From the NCBI RefSeq assembly GCF_014524545.1, contig NZ_CP053557.1:583501-647500 (forward strand): 64,000 nt of DNA. The letters run 5' to 3'. Shown here piece by piece: positions 50,976-61,111 of the stretch. The DNA is from Exiguobacterium sp. Helios (GTDB taxonomy: Bacteria > Bacillota > Bacilli > Exiguobacteriales > Exiguobacteriaceae). Each line of letters opens with the position of its first letter. Within the stretch, counting starts at the first letter, position 1. Below the pieces are notes generated by a model. The model was not told where the DNA came from. It did not search any database and saw only the letters and a list, made by a program, of their open reading frames with translations. The position numbers were made by a program, and so were the translations under genes.

Positions 50976-51090
50976 TTTCTTAAAGTTAGATAATAAATTT
51001 AATTTACTAAGTTTTCATCAACTAGTGGAGGTGGATGCAGACCGGCAGGGACCGGTTAAGCTGAAACAGAAAGAAGGGGGCGTCGCGCAG

Positions 51091-51573
51091 ATGGAAACAG
51101 AGGATTTATGGGTTTCCTACCGTGAAGCTTTCGGGCGTTACGGAGCAATCCGTGGCTTTTACGTGAACCGTTTGACAGGAGATATGACGGAACAACAGCC
51201 GGGAGATAAGCGGTCTGCAGATCAGGACGGCGTTCTCGTTCGGCCACGACAAGATGGAGTCTTTCAATTTCGAATGTCGTCCGTACAAGGGGTACTGACG
51301 ATTCGGTCTTCAGAACTTCATCTTCGAAAAAATGAGAACGGATACATCGAATTACGGGTGTTGATGCAACACATGCGCACAGCCGGTTGTTTGACGCTCG
51401 GTGGAGAATTTTATCTGTTCGTGACACCGGAAATGGACACGCTCGACTATCGTCTGCGACTGATTGCACGGGTCTTGATTCAACTCCAACGGATGCCGAT
51501 TGGCATGGAAGTCATCGAACAATGGTGTCAACACGCAAAGTTTGAAGGGCAACAGCTTAGAAAGTACGCTTGA
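51091..51573 (+). CDS. Protein of unknown function, 160 residues, first gene of the galactoside operon
   Basis: The ATG at 51091 is chosen because GAAGGGGG lies 10 bp upstream; the earlier ORF start at 51025 lies in the leader. The protein has no signal peptide, no membrane helix and no motif I recognise. The pattern FGRYGAIRGFYVNRLTGDM, followed by beta strands and a C-terminal helix (DTLDYRLRLIARVLIQLQRM), suggests a small alpha/beta domain. Its position between the cre promoter and the binding-protein gene suggests a role in sensing or modifying the sugar system. Confidence 0.68.
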   Translation: METEDLWVSYREAFGRYGAIRGFYVNRLTGDMTEQQPGDKRSADQDGVLVRPRQDGVFQFRMSSVQGVLTIRSSELHLRKNENGYIELRVLMQHMRTAGCLTLGGEFYLFVTPEMDTLDYRLRLIARVLIQLQRMPIGMEVIEQWCQHAKFEGQQLRKYA

Positions 51574-51601
51574 CCACTCACATACAAAGGGGATCACTCA
51601 C

Positions 51602-52912
51602 ATGAAATTCAAAAAAACAAAAGTTCTCGCAGCTGCATCAGTTCTGACATTATCGGCACTTCTCGCAGCTTGTGGCGGCGAAGATGAAAAACAAGCCACA
51701 ACCAAAGACGGAAAAACGATCATTTCCTGGTGGGGTTGGGCACCTCAGCCTGAAGCTGGTAAGGAAGTCGTCGATGCCTTCAATAAATCACAAGACAAAT
51801 ACGTCGTCGAATTCAAACGGTACAGTGAAGATTACGAAAAGCAACTTCAAGTCGCGATGTTATCTGGTAAGGGACCAGACATCATCGGCTTAAAAGAACC
51901 AATGATTCAACAATACAAAGACCGTGTCGTACCGGTCGATTCTTACATGGATAAAGCAGCCGGCAAAGGATGGAAAGATAAATTCGTTGAGCTCGGAATT
52001 GATCAAACGACGATTGACGGCAAACAATATGCAGTTCCAATCGGCTTTACGGGTCAAGCCTACTTGATGTACAACAAAACGATGCTTGATAAATACGGCG
52101 TGACGCCACCGAAAAACTACAAAGAAACAGTCGATGCTGTCAAAAAGATCAAAGCGTCCGGTGATAAAGTCATTCCGTTGATGCTCGGAGCAAAAGATGC
52201 CTGGATCGATATCGATGTCTACAACGTCTTAAGCCACCAGGTAGCACCGGGTTACATCCAAAAAGTCTTATCTGGCGAAGCGAAATGGACAGACGACGAG
52301 ATGGTCAAGACAGCGCAAATCTGGCAAGATCTGTTTGAAAAGAAAGTCTTCCAAGAAGGTGCACTCGGACTTGCGACATACAATGACGGGATGAACCAGT
52401 TCTTCGATAAAAAAGCAGCGATGTGGGTCATCGGTTCATGGGAAGCGCACTCGATGACGACAGCTGAGAAAAAAGACAAATGGAAAATCAAAGATGAGCT
52501 TGGCTTCACACCACTTCCAAACCTTGCAGGTGGAACAGAACAACCAATCATCGCATCAATCGACATGGCGCTTGCCGTCAACAAAGAATCAAAACAACAA
52601 GAAGGTGCAGCTGAGTTCGTTGCCTTCATGAGCCAAGGTGAAGGACAGGAAGTCTACATGGGCGAGTTCGAAATGGCACCGGGAATCAAAGAGGTCAAAA
52701 TTGATTCAGATGCAGCCTTCACATCCGAAGGGGAAAAAGAGTCGTACAAAATGCTGAACGAAACACTTTCTAAAGCTGTAGCAAGCCGTGGTATCCGTGA
52801 TACAAAACTTAACGATATCCTCGGTAAGGAACTTCAAAACATCGCGACGGGTCAAAATCCGAAAGAAGCACTCCAACGTGTTCAGGATGCAGCCGATCAA
52901 TCGAAAAAATAA
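51602..52912 (+). CDS. ABC sugar-binding lipoprotein (galactosides)
   Basis: This 436-residue solute-binding protein (family 1) has a lipoprotein signal with LLAAC and lipid-modified Cys24. The start at 51602 is chosen because AAAGGGG lies 10 bp upstream. Downstream are two permeases and alpha- and beta-galactosidases, so the ligand is inferred to be galacto-oligosaccharide. As in the glucan locus, no ATPase is encoded. A stem-loop follows the stop codon. Confidence 0.88.
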   Translation: MKFKKTKVLAAASVLTLSALLAACGGEDEKQATTKDGKTIISWWGWAPQPEAGKEVVDAFNKSQDKYVVEFKRYSEDYEKQLQVAMLSGKGPDIIGLKEPMIQQYKDRVVPVDSYMDKAAGKGWKDKFVELGIDQTTIDGKQYAVPIGFTGQAYLMYNKTMLDKYGVTPPKNYKETVDAVKKIKASGDKVIPLMLGAKDAWIDIDVYNVLSHQVAPGYIQKVLSGEAKWTDDEMVKTAQIWQDLFEKKVFQEGALGLATYNDGMNQFFDKKAAMWVIGSWEAHSMTTAEKKDKWKIKDELGFTPLPNLAGGTEQPIIASIDMALAVNKESKQQEGAAEFVAFMSQGEGQEVYMGEFEMAPGIKEVKIDSDAAFTSEGEKESYKMLNETLSKAVASRGIRDTKLNDILGKELQNIATGQNPKEALQRVQDAADQSKK

Positions 52913-52924
52913 GAACGATACAGT

Positions 52925-52951
52925 GAAGTGGTGCGCCCTGCGTGCCACTTC
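52925..52951 (+). terminator. Intra-operon stem-loop after the binding protein gene
   Basis: GAAGTGG pairs with CCACTTC around a GC-rich loop, and T5 follows a few bases later. Likely sets the ratio of binding protein to permease. Same position as the stem-loop at 1535. Confidence 0.6.
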
Positions 52952-52986
52952 CTGATTTTTAAGATCAAGAAAGTGGGGAAATCGTT

Positions 52987-53952
52987 ATGCAGACAGAGCA
53001 ACAAGAATTGCCGATCAAACCAAAAGCGGAAACGCTGAAACCAGCACCCCGTTCAAACGTTCCGAAAAAGAAAAGAAAAGGCAAAATGAAGCAAAACATG
53101 GTCGGTTGGGCGTTCGTCGGACCCATCGTCCTGTTTGTCGTCGCGTTTATTTATTACGGGATTTTCTATAACGCGTATAACTCCTTCTTCTCATGGGACG
53201 GGATTTCGTTCGATAAAGTCTTCGTCGGGTTTGAAAACTACGCGGAAATGTTCCGTGATCCGGATTTCTATCTCTCGCTTAAAAACACGTTCATCTTCAC
53301 GATTTTAACGGTTACGATTCAAGCCTTTATCGGTCTTGTTCTCGCGTACTTCCTGCACACACAGGGACCGTTACGGACTGCCATGAAATCGGTCTTCTTC
53401 TTCCCGGTTGTCCTGAGTCCGGTTGTACTCGGTGCCGCGTTCTCACAAATTTATGACTTCCAATTCGGTTACATCAACGAATTTCTCCGGGCAATCGGTC
53501 TCGGCAGCTTAGAACAAAACTGGCTGGGTGATCCGGATATCGCGTTGTACTCGGTCATTGCCATCAACATCTTCCAATGGACAGGTTCATCGATGGTCAT
53601 GTACTACATGGCGATGCTGACAATTGAAAAAGAAATCTTTGAAGCCGCTAAAATCGATGGTGCCGGATTCTTCCGGACGCTTTGGAGTATCGTCTTCCCG
53701 AACTTAAAAGGAACGACGTTCACGTTATCGATTCTCGGTGTAATCGGTGGTCTGAAGACGTTTGACCTGGTCTGGATCACGACGGCCGGTGGCCCCGGTT
53801 CTTCAACAGAATTCATCTCGACGTACCTGTTCCGTAAATCGATGCTGCAACAAGAAGTCGGTTTTTCAAGTGCCGTTGCCATCATCTTGCTGACAATCGC
53901 TTTACTGATTACGTACATCCAGTTACGTGTTCAAAAGAAAATGGATAACTAA
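52987..53952 (+). CDS. ABC sugar transporter permease, MalF type
   Basis: This 321-residue membrane protein has a basic Lys/Pro-rich cytoplasmic tail (about 1-38) followed by six helices. The EAA loop reads EAAKIDGAGFFRTLWSIVFP. It forms the channel with the MalG-type gene, 13 bp downstream. The tail is longer than the family needs, as in the MalG-type subunit of the glucan operon. Confidence 0.88.
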   Translation: MQTEQQELPIKPKAETLKPAPRSNVPKKKRKGKMKQNMVGWAFVGPIVLFVVAFIYYGIFYNAYNSFFSWDGISFDKVFVGFENYAEMFRDPDFYLSLKNTFIFTILTVTIQAFIGLVLAYFLHTQGPLRTAMKSVFFFPVVLSPVVLGAAFSQIYDFQFGYINEFLRAIGLGSLEQNWLGDPDIALYSVIAINIFQWTGSSMVMYYMAMLTIEKEIFEAAKIDGAGFFRTLWSIVFPNLKGTTFTLSILGVIGGLKTFDLVWITTAGGPGSSTEFISTYLFRKSMLQQEVGFSSAVAIILLTIALLITYIQLRVQKKMDN

Positions 53953-53965
53953 GGAGGAACGTCCC

Positions 53966-54751
53966 ATGAATGTAGAATCTAAAAAAAGCCGTTGGGTAAT
54001 CAACCTCGTCCTGATGCTTGCTTCGATCGTCTGGCTGTTCCCGATCTTTGTCATGTTCAAGGAGAGCTTACGTGTCAACGGATTTGAAAACTATATCGCA
54101 ACGCTGCAAAACCCGAACTTCCCGACATTCGTCTTTAACAGTTTCTTCGTCGCCTTCTTCATGATCATCATCTCGATCACGATTCTCGCGTTTGCAGCAT
54201 TCGCCTTTTCGAAACTCGAATTCGCCGGAAAACGTCTGTTGTTCAACATGGTACTCGCCGGTCTGATGTTACCGGTCGCTTCGATGATTGTGCCACTGTT
54301 CTTCACGTTACGTTCGTTTGACGGTCTCAACAACCACTGGGGTTTGATCGGGGCAGAAGTTGCCTTCTTCCTCCCGTTCGGTTTAATGCTGATCAAAGGA
54401 TATTTTGACGAATTACCAAACGAATTAATGGAAGCCGCGTACATTGACGGCGCAACGATCTTGGAAGTCTTCTTCAAAGTCATGTTGCCGCTCGCGAAAC
54501 CGGCTCTTGCGACAGCGTTGATCTATGCGTTCCTCAACTCGTGGAATGAGTATTTGATGGTCCTGACGTTCATGACGGATCCGGCTTATCAAACGGTCAC
54601 GATGGCACCAAGTTTCTTCAAAGATGCACTCGGCGGTGACCCAGGTAAAATCTATGCGTCACTCGTCTTAATCAGTTTACCGACAATGGTCTTCTATATC
54701 TTCTTCCAACGTTTCTTCCAAAAAGGAATGACGGCAGGTGCAGTAAAATAA
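53966..54751 (+). CDS. ABC sugar transporter permease, MalG type
   Basis: This 261-residue membrane protein has six helices and the EAA loop EAAYIDGATILEVFFKVMLP. It ends in a TAGAVK tail typical of MalG-type permeases. The ATG at 53966 has AAGGAGG 7 bp upstream. It is the second channel subunit of the galactoside importer. Confidence 0.88.
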   Translation: MNVESKKSRWVINLVLMLASIVWLFPIFVMFKESLRVNGFENYIATLQNPNFPTFVFNSFFVAFFMIIISITILAFAAFAFSKLEFAGKRLLFNMVLAGLMLPVASMIVPLFFTLRSFDGLNNHWGLIGAEVAFFLPFGLMLIKGYFDELPNELMEAAYIDGATILEVFFKVMLPLAKPALATALIYAFLNSWNEYLMVLTFMTDPAYQTVTMAPSFFKDALGGDPGKIYASLVLISLPTMVFYIFFQRFFQKGMTAGAVK

Positions 54752-54776
54752 TTTGTTTTCAGTCAGGAGGAGCACA

Positions 54777-56771
54777 ATGTATTTAGGCGTCGATTATTAC
54801 CCGGAACAAACTCCACGTGCGTTATGGGAGGAAGATTTCCGTTTGATGAAAGAACTTGGTGTCAACGTCGTGCGGTTGGCGGAATTTGCCTGGACGATGA
54901 TGGAGCCGGAAGAAGGAGTTTACGACTTCCGGTTTTGGGACGATATCATCGAACGCTTAAGTGCCGCCGATTTTGATATCGTACTCGGGACACCGACGGC
55001 GACACCGCCGGCATGGATGTGCCACAAGTATCCGGAGATTCTTCCGGCAGACGAGCATGGCGTGACAATCAGCTTCGGAGCCCGTCGTCACTACACGGTT
55101 CACAGTGAAACATATCAAAAGTTTTCGGTTGCCATTACGACTGAAATGGCGAAACGGTACGGGAAACATCCGCGTGTGATCGGTTGGCAGACGGACAACG
55201 AATACGGTCATGAAAAATCAGATCGTTCTTACAGCGACATCGACCGGGCTGCATTCCAGCTGTGGCTGAAAAACCGCTACGAGACGCTTGACGCGTTAAA
55301 TGAAACATGGGGAACCGTCTTCTGGAGTCAGACCTATACGGCATGGGAGCAAATCCCGGTACCGCGGAAAGTCTACCAGGAACATAATCCGTCGTTACTC
55401 GTCGACTTTGACCGCTTCTGTGCCGACGGGTATAACCATTACAACAAACTCCAAGTCGATGCACTCCGGGAACATATTCATCCGGACGCCTTCATTACAC
55501 ATAACCTCGTTTACAGTGATATGGCCGTCAATCAACAGCAGATGGCACAGGATCTCGATTATGTCGCCTTTGATAACTATCCGGTCTGGGGTGGTTTGCC
55601 GGAACCGAACCGTTTTGAGAAGATGGCCAGCGATCATGACCTTTGCCGCTCCTCAAAACAAGGGAAAGGTTTTTGGGTGATGGAACAGCTCAGTGGAGCG
55701 CAAGGCTGGAGTAAAATCGGTTACTTGCCGCGTCCCGGTCATATCCGGTTGTGGACGTATCAGGCTGTCGCGCGCGGTGCCGAAGCGATCGTCTATTTCC
55801 GCTTCCGGGCTGCTTTGTTCGGGACGGAAGAGTTTTGCCACGGTATCATCGATCACGATGGAAAACCGAAACGCAAATTCAACGAAGTCAAACAGATCAT
55901 GACCGAACTCAATACGTTTGGTGACGAGATCAATGCGAGCAGCTATCAAGCGGAAGTCGGCGTCTATTTTGATCAGGAAAATGTCTGGGCCTGGACACAT
56001 CAGCCGCACAGCGATGCGTTTGATTTCCGGACCGAGTTCGTCCGGTTCTACGGCGGTGCCGTCCGTCGTCAAGCGTCGACGGATATCGTATTCCCGGGTG
56101 ACAAACTGGATCAATACAAATTAATCATCGTTCCGCTGTATTTCCTGACGAACCCGACATTTGACCAAGCACTGATTGATTACATGGAGCAGGGCGGACA
56201 CGTCATCTTCACGTACCGGACCGGCGTCAAGGACCCGCATAACAATGTCTTGCCGTTAACGTTACCAGGGAAATTCGCACCGTATGCAGGAATCGAAATC
56301 GATGAGTACGAATCGTTGCAGGCTGTACAGGAAAACCGGATTGAAGGCATCGGAGCATTCGCCGGACAAGGTTCACCGGCCCGAATATGGTGTGACTTGA
56401 TTACACCGACGTCAGCTGAACCGCTTGCTGTCTACCGGGATACGTTTTATGACGGGATCGCTGCCGTGACACGTAACGAATACAAAGGAACAATTACCTA
56501 CATCGGCGCATCGATTGATGATGCGATGATCGATACGATTTACCGGCAAGCGTTTCTCGATGCCGGCGTTCAGACGTTTGAAGCGCCGGATCAAGTCGAA
56601 GTCGTCCGCCGTCACGGGGAGACACGTGATTTCCTCTTCCTGATGAACCATGATACGAAAGCAAGCCGGGACGTTGTGCTCGATGCTGCCTATAAAGAGT
56701 TGAATACGAACGAGACATATAGTGGAACAGTGACACTCGCCCCACTCGAGACGCTGATTCTGACAACGTAA
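54777..56771 (+). CDS. GH42 beta-galactosidase
   Basis: This 664-residue cytoplasmic enzyme starts LGVDYYPEQTPRALWEEDFR, typical of GH42. The acid/base is Glu142 (WQTDNEYGH) and the nucleophile Glu303 (WVMEQLSG). The trimerisation and C-terminal beta domains (to about 664) are present. It hydrolyses terminal beta-linked galactose of imported oligosaccharides, for example from galactan or GOS. The start at 54777 has GGAGGAG upstream. Confidence 0.92.
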   Translation: MYLGVDYYPEQTPRALWEEDFRLMKELGVNVVRLAEFAWTMMEPEEGVYDFRFWDDIIERLSAADFDIVLGTPTATPPAWMCHKYPEILPADEHGVTISFGARRHYTVHSETYQKFSVAITTEMAKRYGKHPRVIGWQTDNEYGHEKSDRSYSDIDRAAFQLWLKNRYETLDALNETWGTVFWSQTYTAWEQIPVPRKVYQEHNPSLLVDFDRFCADGYNHYNKLQVDALREHIHPDAFITHNLVYSDMAVNQQQMAQDLDYVAFDNYPVWGGLPEPNRFEKMASDHDLCRSSKQGKGFWVMEQLSGAQGWSKIGYLPRPGHIRLWTYQAVARGAEAIVYFRFRAALFGTEEFCHGIIDHDGKPKRKFNEVKQIMTELNTFGDEINASSYQAEVGVYFDQENVWAWTHQPHSDAFDFRTEFVRFYGGAVRRQASTDIVFPGDKLDQYKLIIVPLYFLTNPTFDQALIDYMEQGGHVIFTYRTGVKDPHNNVLPLTLPGKFAPYAGIEIDEYESLQAVQENRIEGIGAFAGQGSPARIWCDLITPTSAEPLAVYRDTFYDGIAAVTRNEYKGTITYIGASIDDAMIDTIYRQAFLDAGVQTFEAPDQVEVVRRHGETRDFLFLMNHDTKASRDVVLDAAYKELNTNETYSGTVTLAPLETLILTT

Positions 56772-56785
56772 GGAGGAGAACGACC

Positions 56786-58918
56786 ATGGCCATTCTTGAA
56801 CTGCCGAATCAGCGGTTCGTCCTCGAAGGACAACACGTCGCGCATGTCGTGACGATCGGACAGCACGGTAAAGTGTTGCATACGTATTTTGGAGCACGTC
56901 TGCCGTATCCATCCGACTATGAAGCATTGCCGAATCCGGTTCTTGCGCACAGCTCATTTGAATCACCGGATGGTGTCGCGGTCTACGACTTCATTCCGTT
57001 TGGTGAGATGGTCTACACGGAGCCGACTTTAAAATCAGAACGGGAGGACGGACAACGAATCAGTCAGTTCGCTTTTGAACGCGCCGAGCAATCCGGCAGT
57101 GGATTGACGTTATGGTTGTTTGATTCGTTACAAGAACTCCGGGTCGGCATCAAATACGACCTGTACGAAGCGTACGATATGATCGGACGGTCGCTCGTGA
57201 TTGAAAATACCGGAACACAACCGGTCCGGTTGACGACAGCCCAATCCTTTGCGATGGGAATTCTGCAACGACCGAACTTGAACGTGCACCACTTCGCGGG
57301 GACATGGACCGGCGAATTCCAAAAACAGGTGACACCACTAACGCCGGGACGTAAGACGATTGACAGCCGGCGGGGTGTGACAAGTCATCAGGCGAATCCC
57401 TGGTTTGCACTTGAACAAGGGGCGACCGAATCAACCGGGGAAGTCATTTACGGACATTTTGCCTATTCCGGTAACTGGTCGATGCACTTCGAGCAGGATG
57501 CCTTTGGATTCGTTCAAGTATCCGGCGGGATGAATGAGTTTGATTTCAGTTGGAAACTCGAAGCCGGTCAACATCTTGCAACACCGGACTTTTATATCGG
57601 GTATGCGGCAGACGGCTTTTCCGGGATGAGTGCCCGGGCGCATGATTTCCAGCGTGACATCATCATGCCGGAATCGGAACGGAACAAGGTCCGGCCCGTC
57701 CTCTACAATTCCTGGGAAGCGACCTATTTTGACGTGACGGAACACGGACAACGGGCGCTCGTCGACCAGGCTGCTGCGATTGGTTGTGAACTGTTCGTCG
57801 TCGATGACGGCTGGTTCGGTGAACGAAACTCTGATCAGGCCGGTCTCGGTGACTGGGTCGTGAATCCGGAAAAATTTCCGGACGGTTTAACCCCGTTGAT
57901 CGAGTACGTGAAACAACAAAACATGCAGTTTGGTCTATGGGTCGAACCGGAAATGGTGAATCCAGATTCAAACCTTTACCGGACGCATCCCGATTGGATT
58001 TACCATAGTCCCGGTGCACACCGGACGACATCACGCAATCAGTTTGTTCTGAACCTTGGTTTACCGCAAGTCGAACAATTTGTGTTTGAGATGATGGATG
58101 AGTTGCTTGAGACACACGCGATTGATTACATCAAATGGGACATGAACCGTGCTTTTTCAGAACCGGGCGTTCCGGAAGCAACACCAGCAGCACAACAGGA
58201 ATTATGGAAGCGTCATGTCGATGCCTTGTACCGGATCTTTGACGAGTTGCGGACACGTCACCCGGAAGTGGATTTTGAAGCCTGTGCCGGAGGCGGAGGA
58301 AGAATTGATCTTGGAATTCTCAAACGGACGGAACAGGTCTGGACGAGTGATAACACGGATCCACTGGACCGGTTGACGATCCAACATGATTTCTCGTTTG
58401 CCTATAATGCAAAGATGATGAGTTGTTGGGTGACGGATGGTCCGAACTGGCTGAACGGCCGGAACTTACCGCTTGCGACACGTTTCGTCTCATCGATGCA
58501 AGGAACACTTGGCATCGGCGGCAACTTAAGCGAATGGACAGCGGAAGAGTTAACGGAAGCAACCGAGTGGATTGCGACGTATAAAACAATTCGGGAAACC
58601 GTTCAATTCGGACGTCAGTACCGGTTGTCGGCAGACCGCATGGCGGCTTCCCTCATGCAATATACGTCAAACGATCAAACGGTTGTCCTGGCAGTAGCGC
58701 CGATGCGTCAGCACGGCTCAAACCAGTACCACTTCCGTCTGAACGGACTTGAGAAGACAGGTTTGTATCAGGTCGACGGGCGTCAGCTCAGCGGGGCCTA
58801 CTTGATGCAGCAAGGATTGACGATTACTTATACGACAGATTATGAAGCCCGTTGTCTACACATTCAGCCGGTTCACCGCAGCCTTCCTACATCAGAGTCA
58901 AAGGAGCCGATCGCATGA
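56786..58918 (+). CDS. GH36 alpha-galactosidase
   Basis: This 710-residue enzyme has an N-terminal beta-supersandwich, then a (beta/alpha)8 barrel. The nucleophile is Asp452 (KWDMNR) and the acid/base Asp522 (TSDNTDPLDR). The FEACAGGGGRID loop is a GH36 mark. No signal peptide, so it acts in the cytoplasm on raffinose-, melibiose- or galactomannan-type oligosaccharides. Its last bases overlap the galK start by 4 bp (ATGA). GGAGG is upstream. Confidence 0.92.
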   Translation: MAILELPNQRFVLEGQHVAHVVTIGQHGKVLHTYFGARLPYPSDYEALPNPVLAHSSFESPDGVAVYDFIPFGEMVYTEPTLKSEREDGQRISQFAFERAEQSGSGLTLWLFDSLQELRVGIKYDLYEAYDMIGRSLVIENTGTQPVRLTTAQSFAMGILQRPNLNVHHFAGTWTGEFQKQVTPLTPGRKTIDSRRGVTSHQANPWFALEQGATESTGEVIYGHFAYSGNWSMHFEQDAFGFVQVSGGMNEFDFSWKLEAGQHLATPDFYIGYAADGFSGMSARAHDFQRDIIMPESERNKVRPVLYNSWEATYFDVTEHGQRALVDQAAAIGCELFVVDDGWFGERNSDQAGLGDWVVNPEKFPDGLTPLIEYVKQQNMQFGLWVEPEMVNPDSNLYRTHPDWIYHSPGAHRTTSRNQFVLNLGLPQVEQFVFEMMDELLETHAIDYIKWDMNRAFSEPGVPEATPAAQQELWKRHVDALYRIFDELRTRHPEVDFEACAGGGGRIDLGILKRTEQVWTSDNTDPLDRLTIQHDFSFAYNAKMMSCWVTDGPNWLNGRNLPLATRFVSSMQGTLGIGGNLSEWTAEELTEATEWIATYKTIRETVQFGRQYRLSADRMAASLMQYTSNDQTVVLAVAPMRQHGSNQYHFRLNGLEKTGLYQVDGRQLSGAYLMQQGLTITYTTDYEARCLHIQPVHRSLPTSESKEPIA

Positions 58919-60087
58919 CATACCAGACATTAGAACAGATTTTTGAACAACAATTCGGTCAACCGTCGACCCACCGCTTTTTTGCACCGGGTCGTATTAA
59001 CTTGATCGGAGAACATACAGACTACAATGGTGGACATGTCTTTCCGTGTGCTTTGACGCTTGGAACGCATGCGGTTGCCCGCAAGCGCGATGATGCGGTC
59101 TTCCGGTTTTATTCGCTGAACTTTGAAGCTGACGGCATCATCGAAGTCGCAGGGGATGACTTGACACATCAATCTGCCGATGGCTGGGCCAACTATGCCA
59201 AGGGCATGATTCATGTCTTACGGGAAGCCGGTTACCGGATTGATACAGGGTGCGACATTTTAATCAAAGGTGATATCCCGAACGGGGCCGGACTGTCTTC
59301 GTCCGCTTCTCTTGAACTGGTAATCGGTGTCTTGCTCGACAAACTGTACAATCTGAATGTCGACCGGATTGAACTTGTCAAATACGGTCAACAGGTTGAA
59401 AATCACTACATCGGTGTCAACAGCGGCATCATGGACCAATTTGCCATCGGGATGGGCAAAGCGGGATACGGACTCTTACTTGACTGTGAGACACTTGACT
59501 ATACGTATGCACCACTCGATTTATCCGGTTATACGATCATCATCATGAATACGAATAAGCGCCGTGAGCTGGCCGATTCGAAATACAACGAACGCCGCTC
59601 GGAATGTGAAGCAGCACTGACCTATCTGCAACAGTACCGTCCGTATGCATCACTCGGTCAATGGTCGATGGATGAATTCGAAACGATTTCTTTTGAAGAT
59701 GAACGATTGCAACGACGGGCACGTCACGCGATTTCTGAAAACGAGCGGACGTTGCAGGCGCTCGATGCTCTAAAAGAAGAGAGACTCGAAGCATTCGGTC
59801 AACTGATGAATGCCTCACACCGTTCGTTGCGGGTGGATTACGAAGTGACGGGGAAAGAGCTGGATACATTGGTCGAAGCGGCGTGGGCGCAACCGGGAGT
59901 CCTTGGTGCCCGAATGACGGGTGCCGGTTTTGGCGGTTGTGCGATTGCCATCGTCGAAGACGAAACGGTCGAGACATTCATGACGGAAGTCGGTCAAGCG
60001 TACGAGACGACAATCGGTTATCCGGCATCGTTCTATACGGCAACTGTTGGTGATGGAGCACGAGAAGTCGAACAGGAGGTCATTTAA
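58915..60087 (+). CDS. galK: Galactokinase
   Basis: This 390-residue GHMP kinase phosphorylates galactose to galactose-1-phosphate. The galactose signature GRINLIGEHTDYNGGHVFP is near residue 23, the ATP-loop PNGAGLSSSASLEL at about 122-135, and the C-terminal GARMTGAGFGGCAIA near 325. The ATG at 58915 has AAGGAG 9 bp upstream and overlaps the GH36 stop. Directly precedes galE without a gap. Confidence 0.95.
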   Translation: MTYQTLEQIFEQQFGQPSTHRFFAPGRINLIGEHTDYNGGHVFPCALTLGTHAVARKRDDAVFRFYSLNFEADGIIEVAGDDLTHQSADGWANYAKGMIHVLREAGYRIDTGCDILIKGDIPNGAGLSSSASLELVIGVLLDKLYNLNVDRIELVKYGQQVENHYIGVNSGIMDQFAIGMGKAGYGLLLDCETLDYTYAPLDLSGYTIIIMNTNKRRELADSKYNERRSECEAALTYLQQYRPYASLGQWSMDEFETISFEDERLQRRARHAISENERTLQALDALKEERLEAFGQLMNASHRSLRVDYEVTGKELDTLVEAAWAQPGVLGARMTGAGFGGCAIAIVEDETVETFMTEVGQAYETTIGYPASFYTATVGDGAREVEQEVI

Positions 60088-61086
60088 ATGGCAGTACTCG
60101 TAGTAGGTGGAGCAGGTTATATCGGATCACATGCAGTCTATCAACTGGTGGATGCCGGTCAGGACGTCGTCGTGGTCGATCATTTAAAGTCGGGTCACCG
60201 TGAAGCCGTTCATCCGAAAGCCCGTTTTTACGAAGGGGATATCCGGGATCGTGCCTTCCTTGACACCGTGTTTGAGACGGAAACAATCGATCAGGTCGTT
60301 CATTTTGCAGCCTTCTCGTTAGTCGGGGAATCGATGGAGCATCCGCTCGCTTATTTCGACAACAACGTCTACGGCACACAAGTGTTGCTTGAAGCAATGA
60401 TGGCGCATGATGTGAAGCAGATTGTCTTCTCATCAACCGCGGCCACATACGGCGAGCAGGAACAGATGCCGATTCTCGAGACGGCAACGACGAACCCGAC
60501 AAACGCCTACGGTGAAACGAAACTGATGATGGAGAAGATGATGCGTTGGTGTGAAACCGCGTACGGTCTCCAGTATGTGGCGCTCCGTTACTTTAACGTC
60601 GCCGGCGCACGTGCAACAGGTGAAATCGGAGAAGATCACACACCGGAAACCCATTTGGTTCCGCTCGTCCTCGAAGTCGCCAACGGTCAACGGCCGATGA
60701 TTTCGATTTACGGCGATGATTATGCGACGGAAGACGGCACGTGTATTCGCGACTATATCCATGTGGAGGATTTAATCGATGCCCATCTGCTTGCGCTGGA
60801 GTATCTAAAACAGGGCAACACGAGTGATGTCTTTAATCTCGGTTCAAGCCGCGGCTTTTCGGTCCGGGAAATCATCGAAGCTGCCCGTCGCGTGACGGGA
60901 CATGCGATTCCGGAACAAGTCGTCGCACGACGTGCCGGAGATCCGAGTACATTGATTGCCGGATCCGATAAAGCCAAAACGATCTTAGGCTGGACACCAA
61001 GCCGGACGGAAATCGACACCATCATTCAAGATGCATGGCGTTGGCACGAACAGCGTCCGCAAGGTTACAAAACACCTGTACGGTAA
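60088..61086 (+). CDS. galE: UDP-glucose 4-epimerase
   Basis: This 332-residue extended short-chain dehydrogenase interconverts UDP-galactose and UDP-glucose. The NAD motif [11 protein letters not shown] starts at residue 6, and catalytic S-x24-Y-x3-K is visible as SSTAATYG and [19 protein letters not shown] at the end of galK is its ribosome binding site. The stop codon of galK is immediately before the ATG. Confidence 0.95.
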   Translation: MAVLVVGGAGYIGSHAVYQLVDAGQDVVVVDHLKSGHREAVHPKARFYEGDIRDRAFLDTVFETETIDQVVHFAAFSLVGESMEHPLAYFDNNVYGTQVLLEAMMAHDVKQIVFSSTAATYGEQEQMPILETATTNPTNAYGETKLMMEKMMRWCETAYGLQYVALRYFNVAGARATGEIGEDHTPETHLVPLVLEVANGQRPMISIYGDDYATEDGTCIRDYIHVEDLIDAHLLALEYLKQGNTSDVFNLGSSRGFSVREIIEAARRVTGHAIPEQVVARRAGDPSTLIAGSDKAKTILGWTPSRTEIDTIIQDAWRWHEQRPQGYKTPVR

Positions 61087-61111
61087 AGAGAGAGTTAGGA
61101 GAGTGAAGGCG

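Noticed and set aside
51500-51601. Extension of the galactoside binding protein to 51500
   Set aside because: It overlaps the upstream gene and would bury the lipoprotein signal; the start at 51602 has a ribosome binding site.
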